The notes under the pieces are model-generated. The model did no database searches. It saw nothing but the letters and a program-made list of their open reading frames with translations, and was not told the DNA's origin. From positions 5,690,001 through 5,754,000 of the forward strand of contig NC_092576.1 in assembly GCF_037975245.1 (NCBI RefSeq): a stretch of DNA of 64,000 nucleotides, given 5' to 3'. Shown here piece by piece: positions 49,597 through 61,577 of the stretch. This stretch comes from Apostichopus japonicus (Eukaryota; Echinodermata; Holothuroidea; Aspidochirotida; Stichopodidae). A program made the translations under genes and the position numbers. The number at the start of each line of letters is the position of its first letter. Positions within the stretch are counted from its first letter, which is position 1.

Positions 49597-52112
49597 GTAA
49601 GATCCAGTACCGGGTACCGGGTTTATCTCGGAGAGTAGGGGGGGGGGGACTGCGGAGGGTTACATATGTAAGGGAGAAGGAAGGGTTACATGTTTACATG
49701 CAGATACAAGAAAGTGAAATGAAAGACGTGCACTTCGGTATTAGGACTTGCTATGTCTGGATTACTACTTACTCAATCACATCACAGCATACGCCCAATA
49801 TTGGAAGGGACGATTGGACAGGTATTGGGGGCGGTGACCTTCGCATATGTGGTGAAAGGTTCTTGAATACTGGTGGAAATGCAATATGAAGGATGCTATT
49901 CTGGTCGGGCAGTGTGGTTGGGTTAGGGTGTCAATTGCATGGTATTTTTAAACAGTAGTCGAATGCAAGTCAAAATTAATTACGATTTCATATAATGGAT
50001 CTTTGTTTCTTAGACTTACCAATTTATACATTTTGAACTCGGTCTGAGGGGAAAAATGGATATACTACAACTTTCATTTGATATGAAACAAGGTTAACGT
50101 CTTTTTTCTTTAATTACAGGCACGGTTGTTTCATCAGATGAGTGCCAGTCTCCGCAATATCTGCGATTAGGAAAGAAAGGTGTGATATCCTGCAACTATC
50201 CTGGTGATTTATATGGAGCAGGTTGGTTTAATTCAACCAATGTGACTAGCACTGATCGACCATTTATATCCCTCACAGAAGGTAGAATATCTGGGCCCGG
50301 ATATGAGTCCGGAGAATACGGTGTTCAACCCAATGGATCTCTTATAATCAACAAAGTTTCCACCAAACATAATCATGTTTACAGAGTAACGACATTGGCC
50401 ACTAGAGATGAAGATCCTATCTTTGAAGATGTGCATGTAGTTGTCTATGGTAAGTTGATTTCTTTAATAACAACATGAAATTCGTTCATTCGCATTTGTT
50501 TATTGTGGTGGTTGTATTTACAAATATCACAAAGGAGAAGACAATACATTATCTATAGGATTTCATAAAGAGGAAATCTTGCAAATACAGATATATGCAA
50601 ATAATCCTTCATATAACTTTTTACAATAATAAAAGGAACGTTTTAATTCCTCATACTTTATATGAGCCTTTCTCGGAGTCATACATTGCTTTCTACTTTT
50701 TAACACAAACCTTATACTTTGCACATATAGCCATTTAACAAGTGGTCGCTCTTCAGCGGTTTTCTTACAAAGAAAAATTGTTTCCTGTTGAAAATAAGGA
50801 AGTTATAAATAAGGATATTGCTGCATAGGACAATTACTTAATAACCAAAATCTTGTTAAATGTTAAAACAAATCTGGCAAAAATAGTTGTTTTACACCTT
50901 ACAAGAAATTAGAAGAAATTCCTCAATCCGTCAAAGCATGTTCGTATGTCTCCTCAAATCTTCCACGGTAAAAACAAAGAAGCAGTATCCTTTTACTGAA
51001 CGATAAAACATTGCTACTAACGTGTCGAAAATTCATTTAACTAAAACAGTTGATTGAAGTAGCATGACGACTAACTACGAGTAAGCAGTGATCTATAAAT
51101 ATTTCTTGAGCAGAAGGAATCATAATTCAATAGTTCGGTATTTTTCCATTTAAGAGAACGCATTGGAAATAAACTTGAATTTTCAAAGACCCTGACCAAT
51201 ACTCCGAAATTGTGCTGAACATTTCTCTTGCTCCTGCAAATCATTCATCGGCAGGTCATCCTCCATTAAGAGATCAAACGAGAAAATGACTGATTTTATG
51301 CCTACTTTTAGGAGATAATTTCTTCTCTGAAATCGTTCGTGCTTGTTGAGAAGAAAAGCATGATGTAAACTATATGACTTTAGTTTGGCCAATTATTCCT
51401 CGATGATCTTCACATTCTCCTTTCATATTTCATTATCCTGTTCCATACATTGTTTCTCTTTTAACGTAAAGGTTCACAAGCTGACAAACGGTGGTTTGTT
51501 CATTCATTCATCAATCCATTCATCCATACATTTAATCATCTACTCACTCAGTCATTTTCATACTTTATCGATGTTGTTTAATATTATCATACAAACTCTG
51601 GAACAGTGCGAACAAGTGAAAACCTGTCGGTGTACAACCATACACATGATAAAACAGTCTCACGTGTTTAGTAGGTTACAATGGTTCAACAGTGCAAAAA
51701 GTTACATTATTGAAATAGCACGAGCGCTGAAGCCAGCTGCATTGTGAGTATATATATCTAACGGTCGAACCACACTGCAGCACATTAATACCCTAAAATG
51801 AAGCTATGAATATGTTTGAATATCATGCGGTGTCTACGTGACGACTGGATGTCATTTGGTAATTAATGTTGCTAATATATTATCTTCAGTAAATAATCTA
51901 AATAGAATATATTTGTTAGGGACTAGCTACAGTTTCAATTTCTTATTGAAATATAAATTATTCGCAAATTATGGTCTCCAAGATTAACAGTAAATTAGCA
52001 GGTTAGTGTGAACTGCATGAGTAGGAAAGATCTTTAAAAAAGTTAACAAAGAAGACCGACTTCCCTGCGACCTTTAGTTGTTTGCGAACCCAACTAAATT
52101 TATAAAAAGTAT

Positions 52113-52185
<73 letters not shown>

Positions 52186-55100
52186 CCTAATGTTTTCTTC
52201 CTGGAAAATATTACTTAATATGTCTTCCTTTCCACAATTTTCAGACAAACCACAGGAACCGTACCCAACCATTGATGCTACTGGATGTGACCAGAAATCA
52301 TTATGCTTTTTAGAATTAAACGCTGCTTCCAGTTTAAGTTGTAATGTTTTACGAGTAGGTGAAGTATTAGATGATTTGTCGTGGAAGTTAAGAACTAACA
52401 CTGGGGATGGACAGATCTCTTCTAAGTCGGTATCTGTAACAACCAGTGTCAATGAATTACAATCTTACCATACTGTTGTAGATATTTCGTTACAAACCAC
52501 TCTCTCGTTACGTTTATTCGTCTGTGCAGCGAGAAGCGATGTGTCTGAGGTAGGTAACAATGAATCTACGATACTGGTTGAAAGCGGGACACTGGAAGCA
52601 TCTAGCGAACATCTGCTTGTAACTCCTTATGAAAAAGTGGTTATGAACTGCGGAGAAGATGTGTCATACTTTGTATGGAAAAAAGTGGGTCAAACGGAAG
52701 AAATTATTGCATTTGGAACTAAAAGTATGAGTGAAGTTATGATCTCTGATGGATTCACATTGCAAAATAGCTCTCTGGTCATTAACACGGTTGGAAATCC
52801 TACCTTGGGCACGTACACGTGTGTTTATAGCACTGACGGTGTAACAACGAAATTTACATCAACTGATGTAACTTTTCAGGGTAAGAACTACATTAAAATG
52901 CAAGAACTTCCCCATAACTATTTTATGTGCAGGTTAAATTTTATGTGGTATGCCAGTAAACGTAGTAAACCTAAACTGATCGAATGCACTTGTTGTTTTG
53001 ATTTGGAATTGAAGGAGAAGCGTTGCAAATAAAGGGACAGAGTTTAATAAAATCAACGTGTAAGTAATGTACTTTTACTTTGTATGCGGTGTATAGTTCT
53101 TGATACCGATTTGACATACCGTTGTATATCACTCACATGCATGTTTGACACATTATGAACCAATTTAAGATAGCTTTGTTGATTTGTTATATGGAGATGA
53201 TGTCAACTTGTATCTGGAGTTGTTGATGTTCATATTTTGACTATTTCTCTTGGCATTTCAGAGGAGGAACGACAAACTGGTTGGATTGTTGTTGTTGTGA
53301 TATTTGTGTTCTTAGTGGTATTGATTATCATCGGAGTCGTCCTCTACCGATGTAAAGGTAATTGACTGATTAATCCGTAAATATAAATATTACTCTAAAG
53401 TATCTAATAGACTTCTGTTTAATTGATTCAGTTTAGTTTCCTTTTTTTGGAATCAGAATGTTTTCGAGGCTTACTTAGATACTTTTCCCTATCAGGAATC
53501 TCTGCTTACTTTATTTGTACTTGAAGCCATTGCAATCTATGACACCTGGATATCTGGTTCAGCCTTTACTTGCCCCACTAACGGCTATCCATGTTCCCAT
53601 CATTGATATGACATTGTGTTAACTCCGACTTGTAGCATGAGGGATGGGATCGGGGTATTCCATTGCAATAATAGGGCATCCCATGCAGATTAAATCCCCG
53701 TACACTAGCATGAGAGGTGGGATGAGGGTATTCCATTGCAATTATAGGGCATAGCCGTACACTTGGATTAAGCCTCACCCAGATGCTCTTTATGACTTCT
53801 CACCCCTTCCTGGTATAGAAATCTTGAAATGCTCTCCTGTGATTCCTGTTCTACTATGTGCGGGGAATCCTAGCTACAAACATGGTTAGCACCTACTTTC
53901 TAGTGCATTTTATGTTGTAGTGTTTCAATTCACTGTATTTGTGACGCAGTACTATAGTTCATTGTTTTACTACAAATTAGAGCAGTGATAATAACCACAA
54001 TCAGACTAAAACCACGTAAATGGAATGATGTAAGCCAAACGGATCCATAATACGTTTAGAGGTCTTGGTGAAAGCACACTGTCAAGAACTACATATTTCA
54101 AATTAGTTTCATCTGTTAAATGTTTTGAACAAATTTTGAATACTGTAACCTATTTATGCTGATTAAGCGTGTTCGTCACTCTCCACACTTCATAACAATA
54201 TCTTGTAATATAGTAGTTATAGCAAATGCACTTATTTAAATTACGTAATTCTTGTTACAATCGGGTGAATTCACTTTCCGGCTTCCACAAGTAGTCTAAG
54301 GAGAAAATAAGGATAGGCTAAGAAACTTTCATAAGATTGAAAACATTGGATGAATATAACTTGATAATAGTATGTTTAGACTTTGGTACCTATCATGGAT
54401 TTGTTAAGGCTATTGACTGGCCAACATGTCATCATAACTTATTCTTTGAGGCACACCGTCCAATGTCAGACTTTAGCCAACGATGTACGTTATTAGGATA
54501 ATATAGATGGAATAAGATGAAACAGATTAATCAGATTAAACATACTAAGCAAATTTAAACAAATGGAATAGATTAATCAGATTAAACATATTAAACAGAT
54601 TAAATTGATAAAATAGAATAAATAGATTAAATATATGAAATAGATGATATAGATGAAATAGATGAAATAGATTAAACAGATTTAATAGATTAAACAGATT
54701 AAACAGATTAAATAGATGAAAGTAGTAACATACATGATCATCCTGACATAAAATAGGCAATAACATATTTTTTACTTAGTCACGCCCACTCAGCCAAAGT
54801 CACACTTTGGCTGTATTCCTGTTATTAGCACTATGACACTAAGATGATCACTTTGCATCATTACATTCACATAAAGAGTGGTGCAGGTCATTTTTTTAGA
54901 TCAGATTTGAAGTTGCCAATGCAGTTCCCGTGAAAACGAGTGACTCACATCCCACAGATCTCAGGCGTCAATTTATGTATATTATCTAACCTAACGTATT
55001 CAGACTGTCTAGCATCCCGTTTGAAGCTTTAGTCTTTAATTATTAATATTGTTATTTCTGCTGTTAGAACTACAGCTTACTATACTCAGATGAGTAATTC

Positions 55101-58100
55101 AGTTTATATCTTATCCGTAGCAGAGAATAATTCCAAAGATCGACAGGGTACAACAGCATCAACACAACAGCAACAGCTGTTACAACAGCAACAGCAGCAA
55201 CAACTACTCAAACCTACGATAAAGGTGACAGAAGAAGAATTAAAAGGTATCTAAGCTATCAATATTTAGTTCATTTTTTTCATGGATTATTTACAACTTT
55301 TAATTACTATGTACTTCATTTTGATGTAAGAAGCGATTCGTTCTCAGTTTTTTATTATCAAGTTTTCCTGTATTGCACTTGCCTATAAAGTTTAGTTATA
55401 GTGACCCATAATGAAATATATAGAATACGAGTATACGGCTGCTACTCATAAATCGACCTTGTTTTTTTTTTCATTTTAAAGCCCTGTATAAGAAAGTTAT
55501 AATTTCGAAAGACCAAACTCGAGATGTACACGATGGGATAGTAAAGAGGTTGAAGGAAGCATCTGAAAGACAGGTGAAAAACTTATTTAAAATAATTTCT
55601 AATATTACTTTAGTTTCGATTCAGTGTGTAGAAGAAATACAGAAATGATGTACCAAATCTTGATGTTCTTTTGTCAAACCATGACAGTTGGTGGAAGAAT
55701 CCGAAAATATTATACATTGAGAATATAGGTTGACCGATCCGTATATAGTTATCTTCGTTATTTCATTCTATTTTGTTTCAACTTTCAAAATAAAACATTA
55801 GCCACAATATCCACTAGGGTCATACATACATCGCACAAGTGCTTGCCCAATATACTAACCGTTCAGTCATGTCATAATTCATGATGTTTTGATGCATTTA
55901 ACAATATTTCAAACAACGAATTCACGTAGTTTTTACTTTCAGTGAGTTAAAACTCTTGTTTACTTTTCTAAATACTTGTTTTTTTGTAAGCAAATGATAT
56001 TTGAAATGTTAAAACAAAATCGCCTGCATCTAGTGTCCACTTAATTTTAGAAATTTTCAAACTCTACAGAAGCAAACAGCAAAGAGGATTAACACTTTTG
56101 TAATATAGATACGATTTAACTAATTAATAATTAGGTAAAATAATGGACTTCGTAATCCCACACGTGATGTTGAATCATGCAATATATAAATTTGTTGCGT
56201 ATTTGTGAATAATAATTTGTAATCTTTAAATGCTTCAAGTTACGGCGATTAAGATATGAATATATCATAAATATGTTTAAAATTAATATGTATTAATTGA
56301 AAGAAATTGTTTTTTGTTGGTACAGAGATGAACCATTTTCCTTTGACTGCTGTTCATCTCCTTTGCCAATTAGCAGTTTGCTTTACAATCTACATCATGT
56401 AAAGGACTTACCTATCTCAACTTAAATCTACAGGCATTACTTAATTAAAAAGAATCATGAAGCAAAAACAAACAAAAAACACACACCAAGCATCATCATA
56501 TCAATATTATCAATATAAATTAACTAAGCTACTTTGAGACAACTGTCATGTTTCAATTTTCGATTTTTATGTTAGGATTTATTTTACACGATATGACAAA
56601 CACACCTTATATTGCTATATCAATTGTAAACTGATTCCAGTTGGCCAATCTTTGAAAAACCTTGTGATCTTTCCTAGTTAGTCAATGATATAAACAATGT
56701 TGTTAACGTTTTGAGGTGCCTCATTTATGATTTTTAACTTATTATGTAGTTAATTTCTTGAATAGGTTGACATTCAAAGGATTAAACTGCGAGACAGCTT
56801 TACGTCAGTTGAAGATAACGGTGGAGCTATTAATCTAAGCTCTGGAGCAGTTTTACCTCCGCTTAACACTTTGAACAGATTGAGCTTTGAAAACGAAAAA
56901 TGGCAACAATGGGACTTAACCAAATTGATAAGTATCCTACAATATGCTTGTCACAGAAGTCCACCAACTGAGATCAGGTGAAGCGTTGTTACTTTGAACA
57001 GTCGACTATTATTCATATTGTCTGAGAAAGAATTACATTTATTCAATGTACCCATTTGTTGGAATAATTACTGTTAGAGTAAAACTATATGTGAAGTCAT
57101 TTTAGCAGCATATCGAACCATCTCGTGCTTACTGACACATAATATCACGTACACATAATACACCTCTTTTTTAGATAATTGATTGATTTATCTACCAAAG
57201 AAATTCGGTGGTATTCTCCTTCGTTTGAGCAGGCTGCCTCAGATGTGAAATGAAAAATATATGATAAATATACTTGAACCCGCATTTGTGGACTAAACAA
57301 TAAGAGTATAATAATGCACACGTTTTAGTGAATCTAATGGCAAGAAACTTACGAATTAATACAATTTCTTCTCAAAGTATTGAAAGAAGTCTGCTGCCCT
57401 TTGAATTTGAGAACAAGTTGAGCACGTTACAGCAGAAGCCAAATGGTAAGAATGCAGTTAAATAAATAATGTTTAAACAATTTAATCTTTACAAGTAAAT
57501 GTTAATGGCGTGAAATTAATTTGTGTAAATCATTTCATCTACACGATTAAGAACAATGGCTTATGCGTAAATGACTATCCCTTGCCCAACTGGTTCGGGA
57601 AAAATTGTGAAACTCGAAAACAAAAGGAGAATTGTGCACGACTTTTTTTTCTAAAACCCTTAAGCTATATACATATTTAACGTCTAGGCTTATATTTGAT
57701 TTCGTTGTGTGTAATGTCAGTAACAGAGCGCATTTCTTACCGAATCTTTATAGATTTATGCGATGGTAATTGTAGGTGCATGTTTTTATGTTGTGGGCAT
57801 GTGCATCACGCTTTGTCTAACCACTTCAAGTCTAAAAGAACAAGATGGTTTAATGTCATACTTGGGATGTGATCCAATTTAGTATGCAGAAGAATAATTC
57901 TTCGCTGCAAAAGTAAATTGGAGTACGCGAAGGTCAAAGCTTTAAAATCTTTTAAATACAATACGTTAAAAAGTACAGTTTGGAGCAAATTGATAGGTGG
58001 TAATTGATCTAACTTAATACATACCAGAATCCTCTGTTTTTGTGATTCTTCTTTCTCTCGTTTTATTTATTTATGTATTTACTTATTTTTACGGCGGGGG

Positions 58101-59043
58101 AGTTATTTGAGTTTAACACTTGGTTGATAAGAGTCTATTTACATTGCAATTGATCTCTGGACTGTTCAAACACAGTACCAGTCCATTCCAAATCCATAAG
58201 GGGTCTCAATCAGGTATATTGTTTTCATTTTTGTTCAATCTATATTTTCGTCGTATAATTTGTCAGCATCTAGTTATGGTTTGAAAGGTTATGACTATTT
58301 CAAGCTCCAGTAGTACTTTATATATAGATATGGTTGGATTGTCATCTAATCCTGGATGCATTAATCACTGTTATCTGAAGGGGGAGGGTGGAAGGGAGGT
58401 AGTAAGTGTTCACCTTTGCAGACATGGTGGGATAGCGTATATGTGCGATATCTCGTCAAGGGCACTATGAATGGTCAACATATCCGAAGTTGTTTGTGCT
58501 TTGAGAAGGTCAAAGTGGGAAAACCTAGTTAAAAATTGTAGAGCATACCAACTCGGATGGATATCAGATCATTTAACATATTTATAAAATACGTTTTCCA
58601 ATACAATAATCAATGCATTTTCCATTGGTCTCTTTTCTTCCTATTGGTAGCATATAGGCAGTAAAAAGACAGTTGATGTCCTCACAGTTCCAATGAAAGG
58701 GAGTTTTTAGCAAAAAGAGTTGTTAACAGGAAGCCAGTAGAATACATTTTAGGGGTATTAAAGGAATGTCAAGTAGACTGTTACATGTGCTACAAATGCA
58801 GATCGCACAATTCAGAAACGAGAATTGCTAGGTTTATAAATTATAGTCTTCAAAAGTTATGTAAATGTTTTATGTCTGGATGTAGATGACAACACGGGCT
58901 GGAACTAAATGTTTTACACCTTTAAGTTTCTTATAGATACCAGACTAAAAAAACATTTTTTACGGTCTCTTTCAGTTGTTTGGGTAACTGGTGAAGCATC
59001 TGCAGGAGTTCTGTATTTGAATTACGATACTGAACAGTGGGAG
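49542..59043 (+). CDS. gene C: three-Ig-domain receptor, 3' truncated
   Basis: Coding exons: 49542-49596, 50120-50449, 52245-52880, 53262-53357, 55076-55246, 55482-55573, 56766-56977, 57378-57445, 58976-59043. They total 1728 nt (576 codons), open, with no stop before the break. Exons 1-4 are nearly identical to gene B; exons 5-9 resemble gene A more (exon 6 differs from A by one residue). The acceptor of exon 10 is interrupted: 'ttgtttattcac' is shared with A and B, then unrelated TTACG-rich DNA begins at 59253. Exons 10-14 do not appear in the window. Reading through the exon 9 donor would add about nine residues and then TGA. The gene may be a recent pseudogene, a truncated receptor, or continue beyond 64000 past an insertion. 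Confidence 0.68.
50120..50449 (+). CDS. gene C exon 2, Ig-like domain 1
   Basis: Encodes the same residues as gene B exon 2, including the missing F-strand Cys and the extra N-terminal Cys. Confidence 0.75.
52114..52183. repeat. (TA)n expansion before gene C exon 3
   Basis: About 70 bases of TA, against about 14 bases at the same place in gene B (30803-30816). It lies within 60-130 bases of the exon 3 acceptor. The antisense I-Y repeat frame is a by-product. Confidence 0.9.
52245..52880 (+). CDS. gene C exon 3, Ig domains 2 and 3
   Basis: Three residue differences from gene B. One turns the sequon N-V-S into D-V-S and removes a potential glycosylation site. The other two (L-V-E-S-G, K-K-V-G-Q) match gene A. 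The acceptor at 52241-52244 is ~60 bases after an expanded (TA)n tract. Confidence 0.8.
53262..53357 (+). CDS. gene C exon 4, transmembrane segment
   Basis: The same frame as gene B, but the membrane core has clustered changes (G-W-I-V-V-V-V-I-F-V-F-L against G-W-I-G-V-V-V-F-F-V-L-L). All are hydrophobic, so membrane insertion should be kept. Confidence 0.76.
53633..53752. repeat. 73-bp local duplication in gene C intron 4
   Basis: The segment starting 'tagcatgag(g/a)g(a/g)tggga' and ending 'atagggcat' occurs at 53633 and 53706. Genes A and B have it once each. Confidence 0.7.
54502..54722. repeat. 9-bp minisatellite in gene C intron 4
   Basis: Same agattaaat/agatgaaat units as gene A 11901-12122. 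Gene B lacks the array, which supports an A-like origin for this part of gene C. Confidence 0.75.
55076..59043 (+). CDS. gene C exons 5-9, cytoplasmic tail
   Basis: Exon 5 (55076-55246) has the Q-run split by L-L, with 57 residues in all. Exons 6-9 keep the family lengths (92, 212, 68, 68 nt). The exon 7 donor is gtgaag instead of gtaagc, still a usable form. Exon 8 starts S-I-E-R-S because its first base is T. Confidence 0.64.
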
Positions 59044-59252
59044 GTATGTCCTGGTAACATATATGTTATATGAAGATATCATTTTTAGTAGACTTATTTT
59101 TAAATATACCTTTTACATTGTAGAAGAACTAACATAGTCAAATTCCTTTGGGTTTCGTCTTAATAGCACCTATCAAGTTCTTGCTGAGGTCTTCTTTCAT
59201 ACATATCAAAGGAAGTAATGTGTACTAATCATTTTATTATTTGTTTATTCAC

Positions 59253-60240
59253 GGGAAAAAGACACGCATTTAAGTTATCGTAAGCACAGTCCTTGGATGT
59301 TTACGTCTTGCTTACGGTCACCTTAAACATCGGAAACCCGTACATTTTGGAACAACGCGTTTACGATGTGATTACGCATCCGTAAACATTGTAAACACGG
59401 AACAACAGATTTCCGTTACGTTTATGACAACTTACATATCGGAAGTTAATAATTACTTTCGTATTTATTAAAACTTATTTCTTCTCCACGCTTACGTTGA
59501 CCTTAATCTCGCCACGAAGAAATTTACGACAGGATTACGATTATCTTACACATCGGAAACTCGTAGCATAGATACAACGCGTTTACAACAAACTTCGCCA
59601 AACTTAAGCATGACGTTAACGTTGATTGTTCCATGAAATAAAACACTGGACACAATTCTCATGTCAATCTTTCCGATAATGATATTACCCTGTGACTGCA
59701 TCTTATGAACAAAATTTCTACATTTACGTTGGCTGAAACGAGTGCAGTTAAAAAATTTACTGTATATTTACAATTAACTTACAAATACCCAAATACGTTC
59801 ATTTCAGCGTTTACGTATTGATTACGAAATCCTTAAACGTCAAGTTTAAGTTATTTTCGTTCACCTGAAACAGGCACAGTACGGCATGCTTAGGATATAC
59901 ACGTCGGAAATTCCGAAGCATGCACACCACGGGATTACAGCATGATTACACCAACTTACGCATTGCGTTTACGTTGAATGTATTCTCCACTGAATTCGGA
60001 ATTTACGGGAAGATTACGATTCACTTACGCGTCGAGCGCAGAGCATACACATACCACGAGTGTCAGTATAGCATGATTACATCAACTTCGCTTACGTTGA
60101 CTCAATAAAGATTCGGAATTTAAGAGATGATTAATTTTAACTTAAGCGTCGGAAATTTCAAAAAATACACAGAACGTGATTACGGTATGATTACAACGCC
60201 CATATACGTCACATTTAATTTATACCCACGGGTAATTTTT
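59253..60240. repeat. degenerate TTACG-rich satellite interrupting gene C
   Basis: Starts abruptly after 'tttattcac' of gene C. The words tttacg, attacg and cttacg occur about every 20-60 bases. Longer units of about 115-130 bp can be followed by 'gattaca(c/t)caact' at 59944 and 60075 and 'gattacaacgcc' at 60189, with 'cggaattta' and 'cttacg(c)gtcg' at fixed places between. No coding capacity. It could be an insertion or the far side of a rearrangement. Confidence 0.65.
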
Positions 60241-60288
60241 ACCGAGACAATCATCTGCCTATTCGGTTCATTATATGTTCGTCTGTAA

Positions 60289-60495
60289 TTATAGCATGCT
60301 AAAGTACTTGCTAGAAGTTTTCAAAAAGAAAGGTTTTAACTCTTCCAAAGTGTTCTCTTGAAATTCTAGTAAATGGACATACAAGATGACTGAATGTCCA
60401 GTGAGATAAATTTCCTTCAGGGTGCACGTGGTAATATAGAAAAAAGTTAAAGGATTTGACCAAAGATGACCATATTTGAATATCTGACATTGTTC
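60289..60495 (+). repeat. dispersed repeat R1, copy 1
   Basis: Runs from 'attatagcatgcta' through 'gatgactgaatgt' to 'gaccatatttgaatatctg'. It shares order and spacing with copies at 61578-61790 and, inverted, 62700-62895. Unclassified. Confidence 0.55.
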
Positions 60496-60589
60496 TAATA
60501 CAGCATATATCTTTCAACGTGAATGTGCATGGCTTGCACATACATACAACCATATGTACCTCACAATGTATTTCTCATACTTTGTTCAG

Positions 60590-60593
<4 letters not shown>

Positions 60594-60624
<31 letters not shown>
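60594..60624. repeat. (TA)n microsatellite
   Basis: About 15 TA units. The overlapping I-Y frames are not genes. Confidence 0.9.
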
Positions 60625-60627
<3 letters not shown>

Positions 60628-60750
60628 TATGCAGATACAACAATGAAAATACACGATACGGCCTGCCTTATACTGTATCAAACAGAACAGTGCATCCAAT
60701 TGGTTTATTGTAGAGAATTTGTGAAACCGCAATGAACAACCCTCATCTGT

Positions 60751-60786
60751 TGATCAGGGAGGTGATATTTTAGACCTCCCTGATCA
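60751..60786. repeat. 13-bp perfect inverted repeat, hairpin
   Basis: Arms tgatcagggaggt (60751-60763) and acctccctgatca (60774-60786) around a 10-base AT-rich loop. Confidence 0.85.
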
Positions 60787-60935
60787 GTCGCTGTTCATCC
60801 TCCAATCAAACGACAGCAAAACCAGAATGAAAAAAACGCGCTTGTTTTCAAACGCGGTCAAAGCTGCTTACATGACAACAGGAGGGTTAATAATGTGACC
60901 GCGAATAGCGTACGAAATGTATGGCTGACTAATAC

Positions 60936-60960
60936 CAGGGAGTTGCATAACAACTCCCTG
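60936..60960. repeat. 10-bp perfect inverted repeat, hairpin
   Basis: Arms cagggagttg and caactccctg with a 5-base loop. The word 'cagggagttgtaact' appears again near 61205. The arms share CAGGGAG with the hairpin 175 bases to the left. Confidence 0.82.
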
Positions 60961-61457
60961 CTGATACTATTTACGTTTGAAAGTAATAGTATACTCTTAC
61001 TGAATTAACGTCTGCTTTCTTATTGTTCTTTGTTTTCTTTTCACACGGGGAGGTTGTTTTCTCCTTTGATAATTTTCGCACACGTATCAGCGTTTGCTAT
61101 ACATTCTCTTATACCCCATTAATGGAGTATATGAACTGGAAAATTTCCAAAAGGATGGCGATCCTCCTGCGTTAATGTGCTTCCTAGCTAATTACTAGTT
61201 AAATCAGGGAGTTGTAACTCACCTGTTAAACAATCTGGCTATAGGTCGGGTCGTGAGCATGAAATGATGGGTTAATGCCTAGAAAGCCACAGTTTTAGGG
61301 TAACATTAACAGCTCATATGTATAACACTGCTACCATTATGTGCACATGTATAAACACACTTATAGGGCGGTGATCCTGAAAACATCAGGCTTCGGTCAG
61401 CTTGCGAGTCTATAAGCCTCCATGGCTTCTTTCGCGAGTTCCTGCTTGCGGGAAGAT

Positions 61458-61495
61458 CACATATACATACATACATTCATACATACATACATACA
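61458..61495. repeat. (ACAT)n microsatellite
   Basis: Imperfect acat tetranucleotide run. Confidence 0.85.
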
Positions 61496-61577
61496 ACATA
61501 ACTTCAAAGCTAATACTTGCCCGTTGAGCAATTTGTCGGTGGCTAAATGGATGAAAGGTAGTCTGCATATGCCACAA

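Larger units (their letters stand above)
42670..53427. repeat. near-identical segmental duplication, second copy
   Basis: Second copy of 21395-32060. After 53427 the match with gene B drops sharply within intron 4 ('tttggttcaggtttc' against 'ttcagtttagtttcc'). Confidence 0.88.

Noticed and set aside
52003-52452. Minus-strand frame with an I-Y repeat
   Set aside because: It crosses a (TA)n tract and runs antisense to exon 3 of gene C.
59920-60108. 62-codon frame in the TTACG satellite
   Set aside because: It lies wholly in degenerate repeat DNA and has no start or splice context.
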